Source: Pseudomonas thivervalensis (GTDB taxonomy: Bacteria > Pseudomonadota > Gammaproteobacteria > Pseudomonadales > Pseudomonadaceae). From it: 64,000 nucleotides of DNA. This document shows positions 16,154 to 24,805 of this stretch, in pieces. The notes under the pieces are model-generated. The model saw only the letters and a program-made list of their open reading frames with translations. It did not search any database and was not told where the DNA came from. Position 1 is the first letter of the stretch. Every line of letters starts with the position of its first letter. The position numbers were made by a program, and so were the translations under genes. The stretch spans positions 89,952 to 153,951 of the forward strand of contig NZ_LHVE01000017.1 in NCBI RefSeq assembly GCF_001269655.1. Reading direction: 5' to 3'.

Positions 16154-19100
16154 TCATACCTCCACCTCTTTCGCCTCAGGCCGGGCAAACCGACGCCCCA
16201 GTCGATCGAAGTACAGATAGATCACCGGCGTGGTGAACAACGTCAATACCTGGCTCACCAACAACCCACCCACCATCACCAGGCCCAGGGGCTGGCGCAG
16301 TTCGGCGCCGGAGCCGGTGGCGAGCATCAGCGGTACGGCACCGAACAGTGCCGCCAGGGTGGTCATCAGGATCGGGCGAAAGCGCAGCAACGCCGCCTGG
16401 TAGATCGCCGTCTGCGGGTCCATGCCCTGGTTGCGTTCGGCGTCGAGGGCGAAGTCGATCATCATGATGGCGTTTTTCTTGACGATGCCGATCAGCAGGA
16501 TGATGCCGATGATCGCGATCATGCCCAGGTCATTGCCGCTGAGGATCAACGCCAGCAAGGCGCCGATGGCCGCCGAGGGCAAGGTGGAAAGGATGGTGAT
16601 CGGATGGATGTAGCTCTCGTACAGCACGCCGAGGACGATGTACATGGTCACCACTGCCGCCAGGATCAGCAGCAAGGTGCTCGACAACGATGCCTGGAAC
16701 GCCTGGGCCGCGCCCTGGAATTCGGTCTGCACGCCCACGGGCATGCCGATCTCCTGCTGGACTTTTTCGATCACCTCCACCGCATGCCCCAGGGCCACGC
16801 CCGGCGCGAGGTTGAACGACATCATTACGGCTGGAAACTGGCCGATGTGAGCAATCGCCAACTGAGCCTGACGCTCTTCGACCCGGGCCAGGCTCGACAA
16901 ACGCACCTGCCCGCCATCGGTGGTCTTGACGTGGATCTGGTCCAGCGCCTGCGGCCCGATCCGCTCCCCGGCCTGGGCCTGCAACACCACGCGGTACTGG
17001 CTGGCCTGGGTGTAGATAGTGGAAATCTGTCGCTGGCCGAAGGCGTCATACAGCGCATCGGTGATATTCGACACCGAAACACCCAGGCGTGAAGCCGCAT
17101 CGCGATCGATCACCAGGTAGACCTGCAAGCCTTTGTCCTGCAAGTCGCTGGCGACGTCGGTGAGTTCCGCCTGGCGGCCCAGGGCCTCGACCAGACGTCC
17201 GCTCCAGAGGCTGAGCAATTCGGCGTCCGGCGATGACAGGCTGAACTGGTATTGGGTCCGGCTGACCCGATCCTCGATGGTCAGGTCCTGCACCGGCTGC
17301 ATGAACAGGCGAATGCCCACCAGTCGATCCAGCTGCGGCTGCAAGCGGGCAATGATCTCGCTGGCGCTGTCATCCCGCTCGCTGTGGGGCTTGAGGTTGA
17401 TCAGCAGGCGCCCGCTGTTGAGCGTGGCATTGTCACCGTCCACGCCGATGTAGGACGACAGGCTCTGCACCGCCGGGTCGGCGAGGATCACCTTGGCCAA
17501 TTGCTGCTGGCGCTCGCTCATGGCGGCAAAGGAGATCGATTGCGGCGCCTCGGAAATGCCCTGGATCACCCCGGTGTCCTGCACCGGGAAAAAGCCCTTG
17601 GGCACGGCCAGGTACAGCACCACCGTCAGCACCAGACTGCCCACCGCCACCAGCAGGGTCAGTGGCTGGTGCTTGAGCACCCACTGCAACTTGCGCCCGT
17701 AGGCGGCGATCAGCCAGTCGATCCAGGCGCCGCTGGCGCGGTAGAAACGGCCCTGCTCTGCTTCCTTGGGCTCGCGCTTGAGCAAGCGGGCGCACATCAT
17801 CGGCGTCAGGGTCAGGGACACCACCAGGGAAATCAGGATCGCCACCGCCAGGGTGATGGCGAATTCGCGGAACAAGCGCCCGACCACGTCGGCCATGAAC
17901 AGCAGCGGAATCAGCACGGCGATCAGCGACAACGTCAGGGAAATCAGCGTGAAGCCGATCTGCTTTGCGCCCTTGAGCGCAGCCTGCAACGGGCTGTCGC
18001 CTTCCTCGATGAAGCGAGCGATGTTCTCCAGCATGACGATGGCATCGTCCACCACGAAACCGGTGGCGATGGTGAGGGCCATCAGGGTCAGGTTATTGAT
18101 GGAGAAACCGGCCAGGTACATCACGCCGAAGGTGCCGATCAATGACAGCGGCACGGCCACCGATGGAATGATCGTGGCACTGACACGACGCAGGAACAGG
18201 AACGTCACCATGACCACCAGGGCGATGGCGATCAGCAATTCATGCTGTACGTCGGTAACCGAGGCGCGGATGGTCTGGGTGCGGTCGGTCAGCACGGTGA
18301 CGTCCAGGCCGGCCGGCAGGTTGTCGGTGATGCTTGGCAGCAGGGCCTTGATCCGGTCCACCACCTCGATGACATTTGCCCCCGGTTGGCGCTGGATGTT
18401 CACCAGTACGGCCTGGTTTTCGTTGGCCCAGGCGGCAAGGCGTTCGTTTTCGGCGCCGTCGACGATCTGTGCCACGTCCTTGAGCCGCAGCGGCGCGCCG
18501 TTGGCGTAGGCCAGGATCAGTTCGGCGTAGTCCTTGGGCGACGTCAGTTGGTCGTTGGCGTCGAGCATCGAGACCCGGGTCGGGCCGTCGAAGTTGCCCT
18601 TGGGCTGGTTGACGTTGGACGCACCGATCAGTGTGCGCACATCCGCCAGGTTCAGGCCGTTGGCCGCCAAGGCCTCGGGGTTGACCTTGATGCGCACGGC
18701 CTGGCGCTGGCCACCGGCGATGGTGACCATGCCGACGCCGCTGATCTGGGCGATTCTCTGGGCCATGCGGGTGTCCACCAAGTCATTGAGCTTGGGCAGC
18801 AGCATGGTCTTGGAGGTGATTGCCAGGGTCAGTACCGGGGTGTCGGCCGGGTTGACCTTGTTGTACACCGGCGGCGCCGGCAGATCCGTGGGCAGCAGGT
18901 TGGTGGCCGCATTGATCGCGGCCTGCACCTGCTGCTCGGCGACGTCCATGTTGATGTCGAGGTTGAAGCGCAGGGTAATCACCGACGCGCCGCCGGAACT
19001 GGTGGAGGCCATTTGCGTCAGGCCCGGCATCTGCCCGAACTGTCGCTCCAGGGGCGCGGTGACCGCGCTGGTCATCACGTCGGGGCTGGCGCCCGGGTAC

Positions 19101-19249
19101 AAGGTCATCACGCGGATGGTCGGGTAATCGACCTGGGGCAATGCCGACACCGGCAGCAACCGGTAAGCGATCAAGCCGGCCAGGATGATCGCCAGCATGC
19201 TCAGGGTGGTGGCGACCGGGCGAAGGATGAACAGCCGCGAGATATTCAT
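16154..19249 (-). CDS. muxB: RND multidrug efflux transporter subunit (MuxB/MdtB-like)
   Basis: A second HAE1 RND subunit of 1031 residues, starting MNISRLFILRPVATTLSML. It has the TM4 motif GFVVDDAIVMLENIARF and the C-terminal bundle typical of MdtB/MuxB. Its ATG overlaps the end of muxA by four bases. It is closely related to, but distinct from, the following muxC product, as expected of the heteromeric MdtB2C-type pumps. It is expected to export drugs, bile-like detergents or metabolites such as coumarins, but the substrates here are unknown. Confidence 0.93.
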   Translation of the reverse strand: MNISRLFILRPVATTLSMLAIILAGLIAYRLLPVSALPQVDYPTIRVMTLYPGASPDVMTSAVTAPLERQFGQMPGLTQMASTSSGGASVITLRFNLDINMDVAEQQVQAAINAATNLLPTDLPAPPVYNKVNPADTPVLTLAITSKTMLLPKLNDLVDTRMAQRIAQISGVGMVTIAGGQRQAVRIKVNPEALAANGLNLADVRTLIGASNVNQPKGNFDGPTRVSMLDANDQLTSPKDYAELILAYANGAPLRLKDVAQIVDGAENERLAAWANENQAVLVNIQRQPGANVIEVVDRIKALLPSITDNLPAGLDVTVLTDRTQTIRASVTDVQHELLIAIALVVMVTFLFLRRVSATIIPSVAVPLSLIGTFGVMYLAGFSINNLTLMALTIATGFVVDDAIVMLENIARFIEEGDSPLQAALKGAKQIGFTLISLTLSLIAVLIPLLFMADVVGRLFREFAITLAVAILISLVVSLTLTPMMCARLLKREPKEAEQGRFYRASGAWIDWLIAAYGRKLQWVLKHQPLTLLVAVGSLVLTVVLYLAVPKGFFPVQDTGVIQGISEAPQSISFAAMSERQQQLAKVILADPAVQSLSSYIGVDGDNATLNSGRLLINLKPHSERDDSASEIIARLQPQLDRLVGIRLFMQPVQDLTIEDRVSRTQYQFSLSSPDAELLSLWSGRLVEALGRQAELTDVASDLQDKGLQVYLVIDRDAASRLGVSVSNITDALYDAFGQRQISTIYTQASQYRVVLQAQAGERIGPQALDQIHVKTTDGGQVRLSSLARVEERQAQLAIAHIGQFPAVMMSFNLAPGVALGHAVEVIEKVQQEIGMPVGVQTEFQGAAQAFQASLSSTLLLILAAVVTMYIVLGVLYESYIHPITILSTLPSAAIGALLALILSGNDLGMIAIIGIILLIGIVKKNAIMMIDFALDAERNQGMDPQTAIYQAALLRFRPILMTTLAALFGAVPLMLATGSGAELRQPLGLVMVGGLLVSQVLTLFTTPVIYLYFDRLGRRFARPEAKEVEV

Positions 19250-20562
19250 GCGCCGCCCTTTTTCGCCTTGTCGACCGCGGCCGGTTCAGGGGCCGCCGCC
19301 GCGGACTTGCCCTGCAGGTGCTCGGTCGGCGTGGTGGGCACTTCCTGGCTGTCGTTGACCACTTCCACCTCGCTGCCTTCCTTCAAGCGATCGGTGCCTT
19401 CGAGCACCACCCGGTCGCCCGCAGCCAGGCCTTCGGTGACCACGGTGTGGGTACCGTCGCTGGCGCCGATCTTCAGCTTCTTGATCGTGACCTTCTTGTC
19501 ACCCTCCAGGGCATAGACAAAGGTGCCATTGGTGCCGAACTGAATGGCGGCCGTTGGCGCCAGGACCACGCCTTTGAGGGTGTCGGCCAGCAGATGGACG
19601 TTGACGAACTGGTTGGGGAACAGCGACTGGTCGCGGTTCTCGTAGCGGGCCTTGAATTTCAAGGTGCCGGTGGTGACGTCGATCTGGTTGTCCAGGCTTT
19701 GCAGCACGCCACTGGCCTGGAGCTTCACATCGCCACGGTCCCAGGCTTCGACGGGCAGTTTCGCCCCGCTGCGGTAGCGGGCGAGCACCGTATCGAGGTT
19801 GTTCTCCGGCAAGGTGAACACGACACTGATGGGCTGGGTCTGGGTGATGACCGCCAAGGCCGTGGTGTCGTTGGCCGCCACCAGATTGCCAATGTCCAGT
19901 TGACGCAAGCCCACGCGACCGGCAATCGGCGCGCGGATCCTGGTGAATTCCAGGTTGAGCTTGGCGTCGTTGACCGCCGCCTGATTGGTCTTGACCGTGC
20001 CCTGGTACTGGCCCACCAGTGCCGCGGCGGTGTCCAGAGTCTGCTTGGCAATACTGTCTTCGGCGTACAGGCCGCGGTAGCGCTCAAGGTCTACCTGGGC
20101 ATTTTTCAATTGAGCCTGGTTCTGCAACAGCGTGCCTTCGGCCTGGAGCAAGGCGTTCTGGTAGGGGCGTGGGTCGATCTCGGCCAGCAAGTCCCCGGCC
20201 TTGACCATTTGCCCCTCTTCGAAGGCGATCTTGACCAACTCGCCACTCACACGGCTGCGCACGTTGATGGTATTGAGGGCCGTGACCGTCCCCAGCGCCT
20301 TGAAGTACAGCGGGAAATCCCCGGTCGCCACCGGCGCCACCCGCACCGGGATCGGCCCTGTCGCCCCACCGAACCCCGGTCGCATGCTACCGGAGCGTCC
20401 CACATGCCCTGCGGCGGCCTTCTCCCCTGCCACATTTTTTTCGGTCCAGGCACTGGGCCAGAACTTCCAAGCCAGCGCCACGACGACCAACAGGACGAAC
20501 AAGCCAAACAGCCAGCGACGGGAATTGCGGGAAACAGAGGATTGCATGGGGTGATCAACCAT
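19246..20562 (-). CDS. muxA: RND efflux periplasmic adaptor (MuxA/MdtA-like)
   Basis: Membrane fusion protein linking the RND pump to OpmB. From the ATG at 20562 (MVDHPMQSSVSRNSRRW) it has 438 residues with an N-terminal anchor (LFGLFVLLVVVALAWKFW). A lipoyl/barrel-sandwich half-motif (VRSRVSGELVKIAFEEGQMV), a helical hairpin and the second lipoyl half (TRIRAPIAGRVGLRQLDIG) follow, then a beta-barrel domain and a lysine/alanine-rich tail. An upstream in-frame start would add 20 residues with no better ribosome site. It is the first gene of the operon muxA-muxB-muxC-opmB. Confidence 0.92.
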   Translation of the reverse strand: MVDHPMQSSVSRNSRRWLFGLFVLLVVVALAWKFWPSAWTEKNVAGEKAAAGHVGRSGSMRPGFGGATGPIPVRVAPVATGDFPLYFKALGTVTALNTINVRSRVSGELVKIAFEEGQMVKAGDLLAEIDPRPYQNALLQAEGTLLQNQAQLKNAQVDLERYRGLYAEDSIAKQTLDTAAALVGQYQGTVKTNQAAVNDAKLNLEFTRIRAPIAGRVGLRQLDIGNLVAANDTTALAVITQTQPISVVFTLPENNLDTVLARYRSGAKLPVEAWDRGDVKLQASGVLQSLDNQIDVTTGTLKFKARYENRDQSLFPNQFVNVHLLADTLKGVVLAPTAAIQFGTNGTFVYALEGDKKVTIKKLKIGASDGTHTVVTEGLAAGDRVVLEGTDRLKEGSEVEVVNDSQEVPTTPTEHLQGKSAAAAPEPAAVDKAKKGGA

Positions 20563-20694
20563 TGGGCGCGTGGACTTCTTTTTCAGGAGGCTGAACGATA
20601 AGCACTGGCGGGTGTTTAGCAAAGCGCCTTTACCGGCAATTTACCTTGGGCTTACCTTTGGCAGGGTCGGCTAAAGCCTTGAAGCACAAAAGAA

Positions 20695-20720
20695 AACGGC
20701 CTGGACAGGGCCAGGCCGTT
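20695..20720 (-). terminator. Intrinsic terminator of tpx
   Basis: A 10-bp perfect stem AACGGCCTGG/CCAGGCCGTT with a six-base loop. On the minus strand it is followed by TTCTTTTG. It lies about 35 bases after the tpx stop and separates it from muxA. Confidence 0.85.
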
Positions 20721-20753
20721 AACAATTGTAATAAATACTTTATTTCAATCCGC

Positions 20754-21254
20754 TTATTTCAGAACGGCCAGGGCAGCGTCGTAGTTCGGCTCTTCAGCGA
20801 TTTCCTTGACCAACTCGCTGTGCAGCACGGTGTCGTTTTCGTCCAGCACAACCACGGCACGGGCGGTCAGGCCTTTCAGTGGACCGTCGGCAATTGCCAC
20901 ACCGTAATCCTGGATGAATTCGGCACCGCGCAGGGTCGACAGGTTCTGGACGTTTTCCAGGCCTTCAGCGCCGCAGAAACGCGCCTGGGCAAATGGCAGG
21001 TCGGCGGAGATGCACAGCACCACGGTGTTGTTCAGCTCGTTGGCCTGGGCATTGAACTTGCGCACGGAGGTGGCGCAGGTCGGCGTATCGACGCTTGGGA
21101 AAATGTTCAACACTTTGCGCTTGCCGGCGAAGTCCTTCAGGGAAACGTCCGACAGATTGCCGGCAACCAGGGAAAAGGCTGGCGCCTTGGAACCGGCTTG
21201 TGGCAACTGACCGTTGACTTGGACTGGGTTGCCTTTGAGAGTGACTTGAGCCAT
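20754..21254 (-). CDS. tpx: Thiol peroxidase (atypical 2-Cys peroxiredoxin)
   Basis: Periplasm- or cytosol-acting peroxidase that reduces hydrogen and alkyl peroxides using thioredoxin. From the ATG at 21254 it has 166 residues, the family length. The peroxidatic cysteine is C60 in DTPTCATSVRKF and the resolving cysteine is C94 in ARFCGAEG, in the Tpx positions equivalent to C61 and C95 of E. coli. The start has AAGGA ten bases upstream; a much longer reading is open but unlike any Tpx. It is a single gene with its own terminator. Confidence 0.97.
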   Translation of the reverse strand: MAQVTLKGNPVQVNGQLPQAGSKAPAFSLVAGNLSDVSLKDFAGKRKVLNIFPSVDTPTCATSVRKFNAQANELNNTVVLCISADLPFAQARFCGAEGLENVQNLSTLRGAEFIQDYGVAIADGPLKGLTARAVVVLDENDTVLHSELVKEIAEEPNYDAALAVLK

Positions 21255-21360
21255 GAACGGATTCCTTCTGACAGGTTTGAAAATGGTGAGGCCGGAGTTA
21301 ACCACGAAATGCTCGTGCGACCTATGCCCGGACATAAAAAGACACGGCGTCGCCATTCTT

Positions 21361-21456
21361 TGTAGGAGCTGGCGAAGCCTGCGATCCTTTGATCTTCGCT
21401 TGAGACTCAAGTGTCTGGGGAAAGATCGCAGCCTCGTTTCACTCGACAGCTCCTAC
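21361..21456. repeat. Dispersed hairpin repeat, TGTAGGAGCTG family
   Basis: Ends TGTAGGAGCTGGCGAAGCC and its counterpart CTCGACAGCTCCTA, with internal GATCTT/AAGATC segments. The same family recurs at 28639, 47923 and 63222. It is followed by a run of four 10-base units of the form TCCTACGTGY (to 21488). Confidence 0.8.
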
Positions 21457-21489
21457 GTGCTCCTACGTGTTCCTACGTGCCCCTACATG

Positions 21490-22161
21490 TTATTTGGCCT
21501 TGAGCTTCAGGAACGACTGATGCAGATCCGACGCCCAGCCATCGATGACCCCTTTGACATCATCGGGCTTCATGACCTGGGACTCGTTGGACAGCGGCTT
21601 GCCGGTGCCCTTGCGCACCACCTGGGCGACCACCGCGTGAGTGCCACCGTCGAGAAAGACCGCTTCGGTGCCCAGGGTGGTTTCCTGGTCGCGAATACCG
21701 CTGGCGGTGCTGACAGCCGCCGCCACCAGCGCAATCGGGATCACCTCATAAGGTTTCAAGCCTTCGGTCTTGCTGCTGACGGCCGTGATCGCCGCCCGCA
21801 TCACCAAGACACCTGGCCCTGGCGCGGTCGCCAGGGGCAAGGACTTCCCCGCTTCGCGCTTGAGGGCCTGATCGTAGTACGCGGTGATTCCCGACAGTGT
21901 GGCCTGGGGGATCTTCACGGTCGGCTGCGGCTTCGGATAAAGCTGTGTCGGCTCGATATAAAGGCTGGTGTATTTGTCCGGGTCAATCTTCGGATCGATC
22001 CAACGCATGACCTCGGCCCCCGACGGCGACTTTTCTTCCTTGAGCCGGCTGTAATCGCCGAGGAACCCGGAATACTCATCCGGCTGGGTGACTTTGCTCG
22101 AGCAACCCGCCAAGGCGAGCGAGGCGATGCAAACAAAGCCGATCATCGACGAAAACTTCAT
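21490..22161 (-). CDS. DUF3313-family lipoprotein
   Basis: A 223-residue predicted outer-membrane or periplasmic lipoprotein. The ATG at 22161 is chosen for the CAGGAGTGACAGC leader and because it yields a clean signal peptide ending in the lipobox LAGC (C20). The mature part, beginning SSKVTQPDEYSGFLGDYSRL, fits the DUF3313 family. A slightly hydrophobic segment (YEVIPIALVAAAVSTASG) near the middle is typical of the family. The function is unknown. It is transcribed toward tpx with a dispersed repeat between them. Confidence 0.8.
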   Translation of the reverse strand: MKFSSMIGFVCIASLALAGCSSKVTQPDEYSGFLGDYSRLKEEKSPSGAEVMRWIDPKIDPDKYTSLYIEPTQLYPKPQPTVKIPQATLSGITAYYDQALKREAGKSLPLATAPGPGVLVMRAAITAVSSKTEGLKPYEVIPIALVAAAVSTASGIRDQETTLGTEAVFLDGGTHAVVAQVVRKGTGKPLSNESQVMKPDDVKGVIDGWASDLHQSFLKLKAK

Positions 22162-22421
22162 GCTGTCACTCCTGTAAGCCACACGAGGCGGGGCCGGAAC
22201 TACAGGTATAGCCAATGGACGGGCTTTTGCTTGTCTGGAACCGAAAACTCTTTTGGCCCAAAAAGGAACCCTGAGGGACAGCCCTCAAGGATGGGGTTTT
22301 ACCGTCTTTCTTAGCCCACCTGTCAGAGTTGACAGTAGTCAAAGCCACATGCCGGAGGTTTGATAGAGCAACACGCCAAGACGATAAACCTGATGATGCT
22401 TGGCAAGTAGGAGCAGGCGAA

Positions 22422-23807
22422 ATGACCAACCAGAACGAAGAAAAAGAAATCCTGGCAATTGACCCCGCCATCATCGTAGGGATGGTTTCGGTTGTACATC
22501 CAGTGAATCCGGACGGCGGTGTCCCGCTTCGTTTACTGAGCAATGGACTGCTACCGCTACTGGTGCGGCCCTGGATCGAGCAGGAAGAATATGACGACGC
22601 CCGCCTATTGCTGGGTGATTCCGACACCCCGGTCTTGAACAAAACCATTCTGCCGGGGGAAAAAAATCAAGATTTCACGCTGAACCTGCCGGATGCCCTG
22701 CTGAGCAATGGCATCAACAAGCTGCGCTTGAGCGTACTCCGTGTGGGCCATACACAGCCCGAAACATCGCGGCCTTTGACCGTACTGTTCCACCGGCCAC
22801 AGCCGGGGGGCGAGGTCTCGACTCCCGGCGACAACCCGAACCTGTCCCTAGCCCTGCCAGCCGATGTCATCGCCAACGGCGTGGATGCGGCAAGGGCCGC
22901 CCAAGGGGTGATCGTGACCCTCAGCTACCCCTACATGAGGGATAGGGATGTCATCACACTGGATCGTGACAGCCAGGAAATGTCGTACACCGTCAATGCC
23001 AACGAGGCCGCTGCCGGCAAAGTCGACATCATTCTGAGAACCGCCGACTTCTGGCAAGACAATCCCAGGTTCGCCTTGCGGTTCAGGGTCACGGATCAGT
23101 TGGGCAACTCCAGCGGCCCGCAAGCGATATGGTCGAGAACCACTTACATCGACGTGCATATTCGCCAACCGTCCCTCGACCTGACAAAACCCAGGGTATT
23201 GGAGGCCATGGAACTCAACGGCGAGCGCCTGAACTTCGAAAGAGACTTCTACTATGCGGAATTCGCCAACGTCGAAGTGAACTACATCGGGTCAGCGCCC
23301 GGGCAGACGGTAAAGGTGTTTTGGATTGGGCGCAACGCGACCTACGGTAGCGAGATCCAGACTGTCGCTTTTGCCGGACAGACCTTGAACTTCCAGGTGC
23401 CCAGGAACGAAGTGGTGGATTGCATCGGCACCGGCGCAGAGGTTCGCTATACCGTCAGGCTGCCTGGCACGGCTACGGATATTCCATCCAGAGACCTGGA
23501 CATTACGGTCACGCCACAAAAACACGCGTTACGCGAACCAACGTTGGACGGCAGCAAAACCAATCTCAGGGCCTACCATCCAGCCCTGTTCACGCCGCAT
23601 ACCGCCCGAATGGCGCTGTTTGGCGTGACGGCTCGCTACGGTGACGAAATTCGGATAACAGCCGGTACCAGCCAAACCGACCTGGCCGTGCCCCCTGCCT
23701 GGATAGCAGAAAACCGCGGAAAACCCATCATGGTCAACTGGACACTCAGGGAAACCGGCACCGGCACGCCTATTATTTTTTCATGGTTTCTGAGATTGAC
23801 CGCCTGA
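22422..23807 (+). CDS. Large beta-rich protein of unknown function beside HvnA genes (461 aa)
   Basis: No function recognised. The ATG at 22422 has GGAG twelve bases upstream and gives 461 residues. It has no signal peptide, membrane segment or lipobox. The sequence is made of repeating beta-sandwich-like units of about 100-120 residues, each with phrases such as VLNKTILPGEKNQDFTL, VITLDRDSQEMSYTV and DEIRITAGTSQTDLAV, as in Ig-like repeat proteins. It begins with a proline-rich strand (AIIVGMVSVVHPVNPDGG). It lies 71 bases before the first HvnA-like gene on the same strand and is probably co-transcribed. Base composition is lower in G+C than the flanking housekeeping genes. It could be a partner or immunity factor, but that is speculation. 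Confidence 0.7.
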   Translation: MTNQNEEKEILAIDPAIIVGMVSVVHPVNPDGGVPLRLLSNGLLPLLVRPWIEQEEYDDARLLLGDSDTPVLNKTILPGEKNQDFTLNLPDALLSNGINKLRLSVLRVGHTQPETSRPLTVLFHRPQPGGEVSTPGDNPNLSLALPADVIANGVDAARAAQGVIVTLSYPYMRDRDVITLDRDSQEMSYTVNANEAAAGKVDIILRTADFWQDNPRFALRFRVTDQLGNSSGPQAIWSRTTYIDVHIRQPSLDLTKPRVLEAMELNGERLNFERDFYYAEFANVEVNYIGSAPGQTVKVFWIGRNATYGSEIQTVAFAGQTLNFQVPRNEVVDCIGTGAEVRYTVRLPGTATDIPSRDLDITVTPQKHALREPTLDGSKTNLRAYHPALFTPHTARMALFGVTARYGDEIRITAGTSQTDLAVPPAWIAENRGKPIMVNWTLRETGTGTPIIFSWFLRLTA

Positions 23808-23878
23808 TCCGGGCTTTCGACTTAGCCACCATCTCGATCAATACCTGACGCTGCTGTTCCACTGCAGGAGAACGTACC

Positions 23879-24805
23879 GTGCGTAAATTAATGGGTCTGC
23901 TGTTAATCGCGTTAATGGTCGGTTGCTCGCAAGTCACCACGGCACCGCCTGATATCGTCAACGTCAACGGGGTCCAGGTAATTGATGGACCGGGAACCGC
24001 TGGGGTCCTGACCACGCTTTACAATCGCAGATTTCCCAACTGCCACAATACCGACTCTCAACCCTCATTTCTCTGTTCGGGCATCACTCTGAGGGTAACG
24101 GTGAAAGACCCCGCCGAGAAATACAAAGTCTGGGACCCCAGCCCAAACTCAATCATCAGTGGCGGCGTGTCCTTCTCCTATCTACGGGCAGACGCCAATT
24201 TCGGAAGGTTGGCGTGGGGGCACGGCAACGGCTTTATCCTCTATCCCATCTTCGAATTTGCACCGCCTGACAAGATTGACCTCGACTATTTGTGTTCATT
24301 CCCGATGGATGGCTGGACCTGGAATCGAACCACCCCTTGTGGCGCCTCCGCGGACTATCCCAATTACAGCCGCCCCTGTCATGTGGCCGGCGTGACCACC
24401 GCAGCACAATGGCTGGGCGTATGGACACTGCCGGGGGGCAATGCATATCTGCGCCAATGCGGATTCGATGTCCAGGATGACCGCAATTACCTGGCTGGGC
24501 CCGCGTTTTACGAATCCATTCGGGCCAAAGGCCTGCTAGGAACGAGCGGGTTCAACGAGCACAACGAAATCATCATCAAGACCTGGACACCGGGGCGGCC
24601 AAACACTTTTCCGATCATGGCGTTTTTCTTCGTTGCGGGAGGCGACAACGCGGGCTTGGCTGATGCTCGGTACAACCAACGGGACTTCTACAATTCCACC
24701 AATCCAAGGATTGTGGTGCCGATCATTCGCCTGACCCCCGCCAATAGCGCTGCCGGAAGCGCCACCTTCACTTATGTCGTATCCGATCAGGCAGTGACTC
24801 AATGA
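23879..24805 (+). CDS. Halovibrin HvnA-like lipoprotein, copy 1
   Basis: Member of the family annotated halovibrin HvnA in Pseudomonas. The Vibrio fischeri prototypes are secreted NAD+-glycohydrolases first described as ADP-ribosyltransferases. The GTG start at 23879 (CAGGAGAACGTACC leader) gives 308 residues with lipobox LMVGC (C16). Family phrases are present: FLCSGITLRVTVKD, VWDPSP, GGVSFSYLRAD, LRQCGFDV, NEIIIKTWTPG, and the C-terminal ending VVPIIRLTP. At least six cysteines outside the lipobox are shared with the two following copies, consistent with disulfides in an exported protein. Its stop overlaps the next start (ATGA). Confidence 0.82.
   Translation: MRKLMGLLLIALMVGCSQVTTAPPDIVNVNGVQVIDGPGTAGVLTTLYNRRFPNCHNTDSQPSFLCSGITLRVTVKDPAEKYKVWDPSPNSIISGGVSFSYLRADANFGRLAWGHGNGFILYPIFEFAPPDKIDLDYLCSFPMDGWTWNRTTPCGASADYPNYSRPCHVAGVTTAAQWLGVWTLPGGNAYLRQCGFDVQDDRNYLAGPAFYESIRAKGLLGTSGFNEHNEIIIKTWTPGRPNTFPIMAFFFVAGGDNAGLADARYNQRDFYNSTNPRIVVPIIRLTPANSAAGSATFTYVVSDQAVTQ

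Noticed and set aside
12955..16236. A very long open frame (about 1090 codons) on the plus strand opposite muxC.
   Set aside because: It is the antisense of a normal RND gene in high-G+C DNA. Its translation is low complexity (Q, H, G, R rich) and has no family motif.
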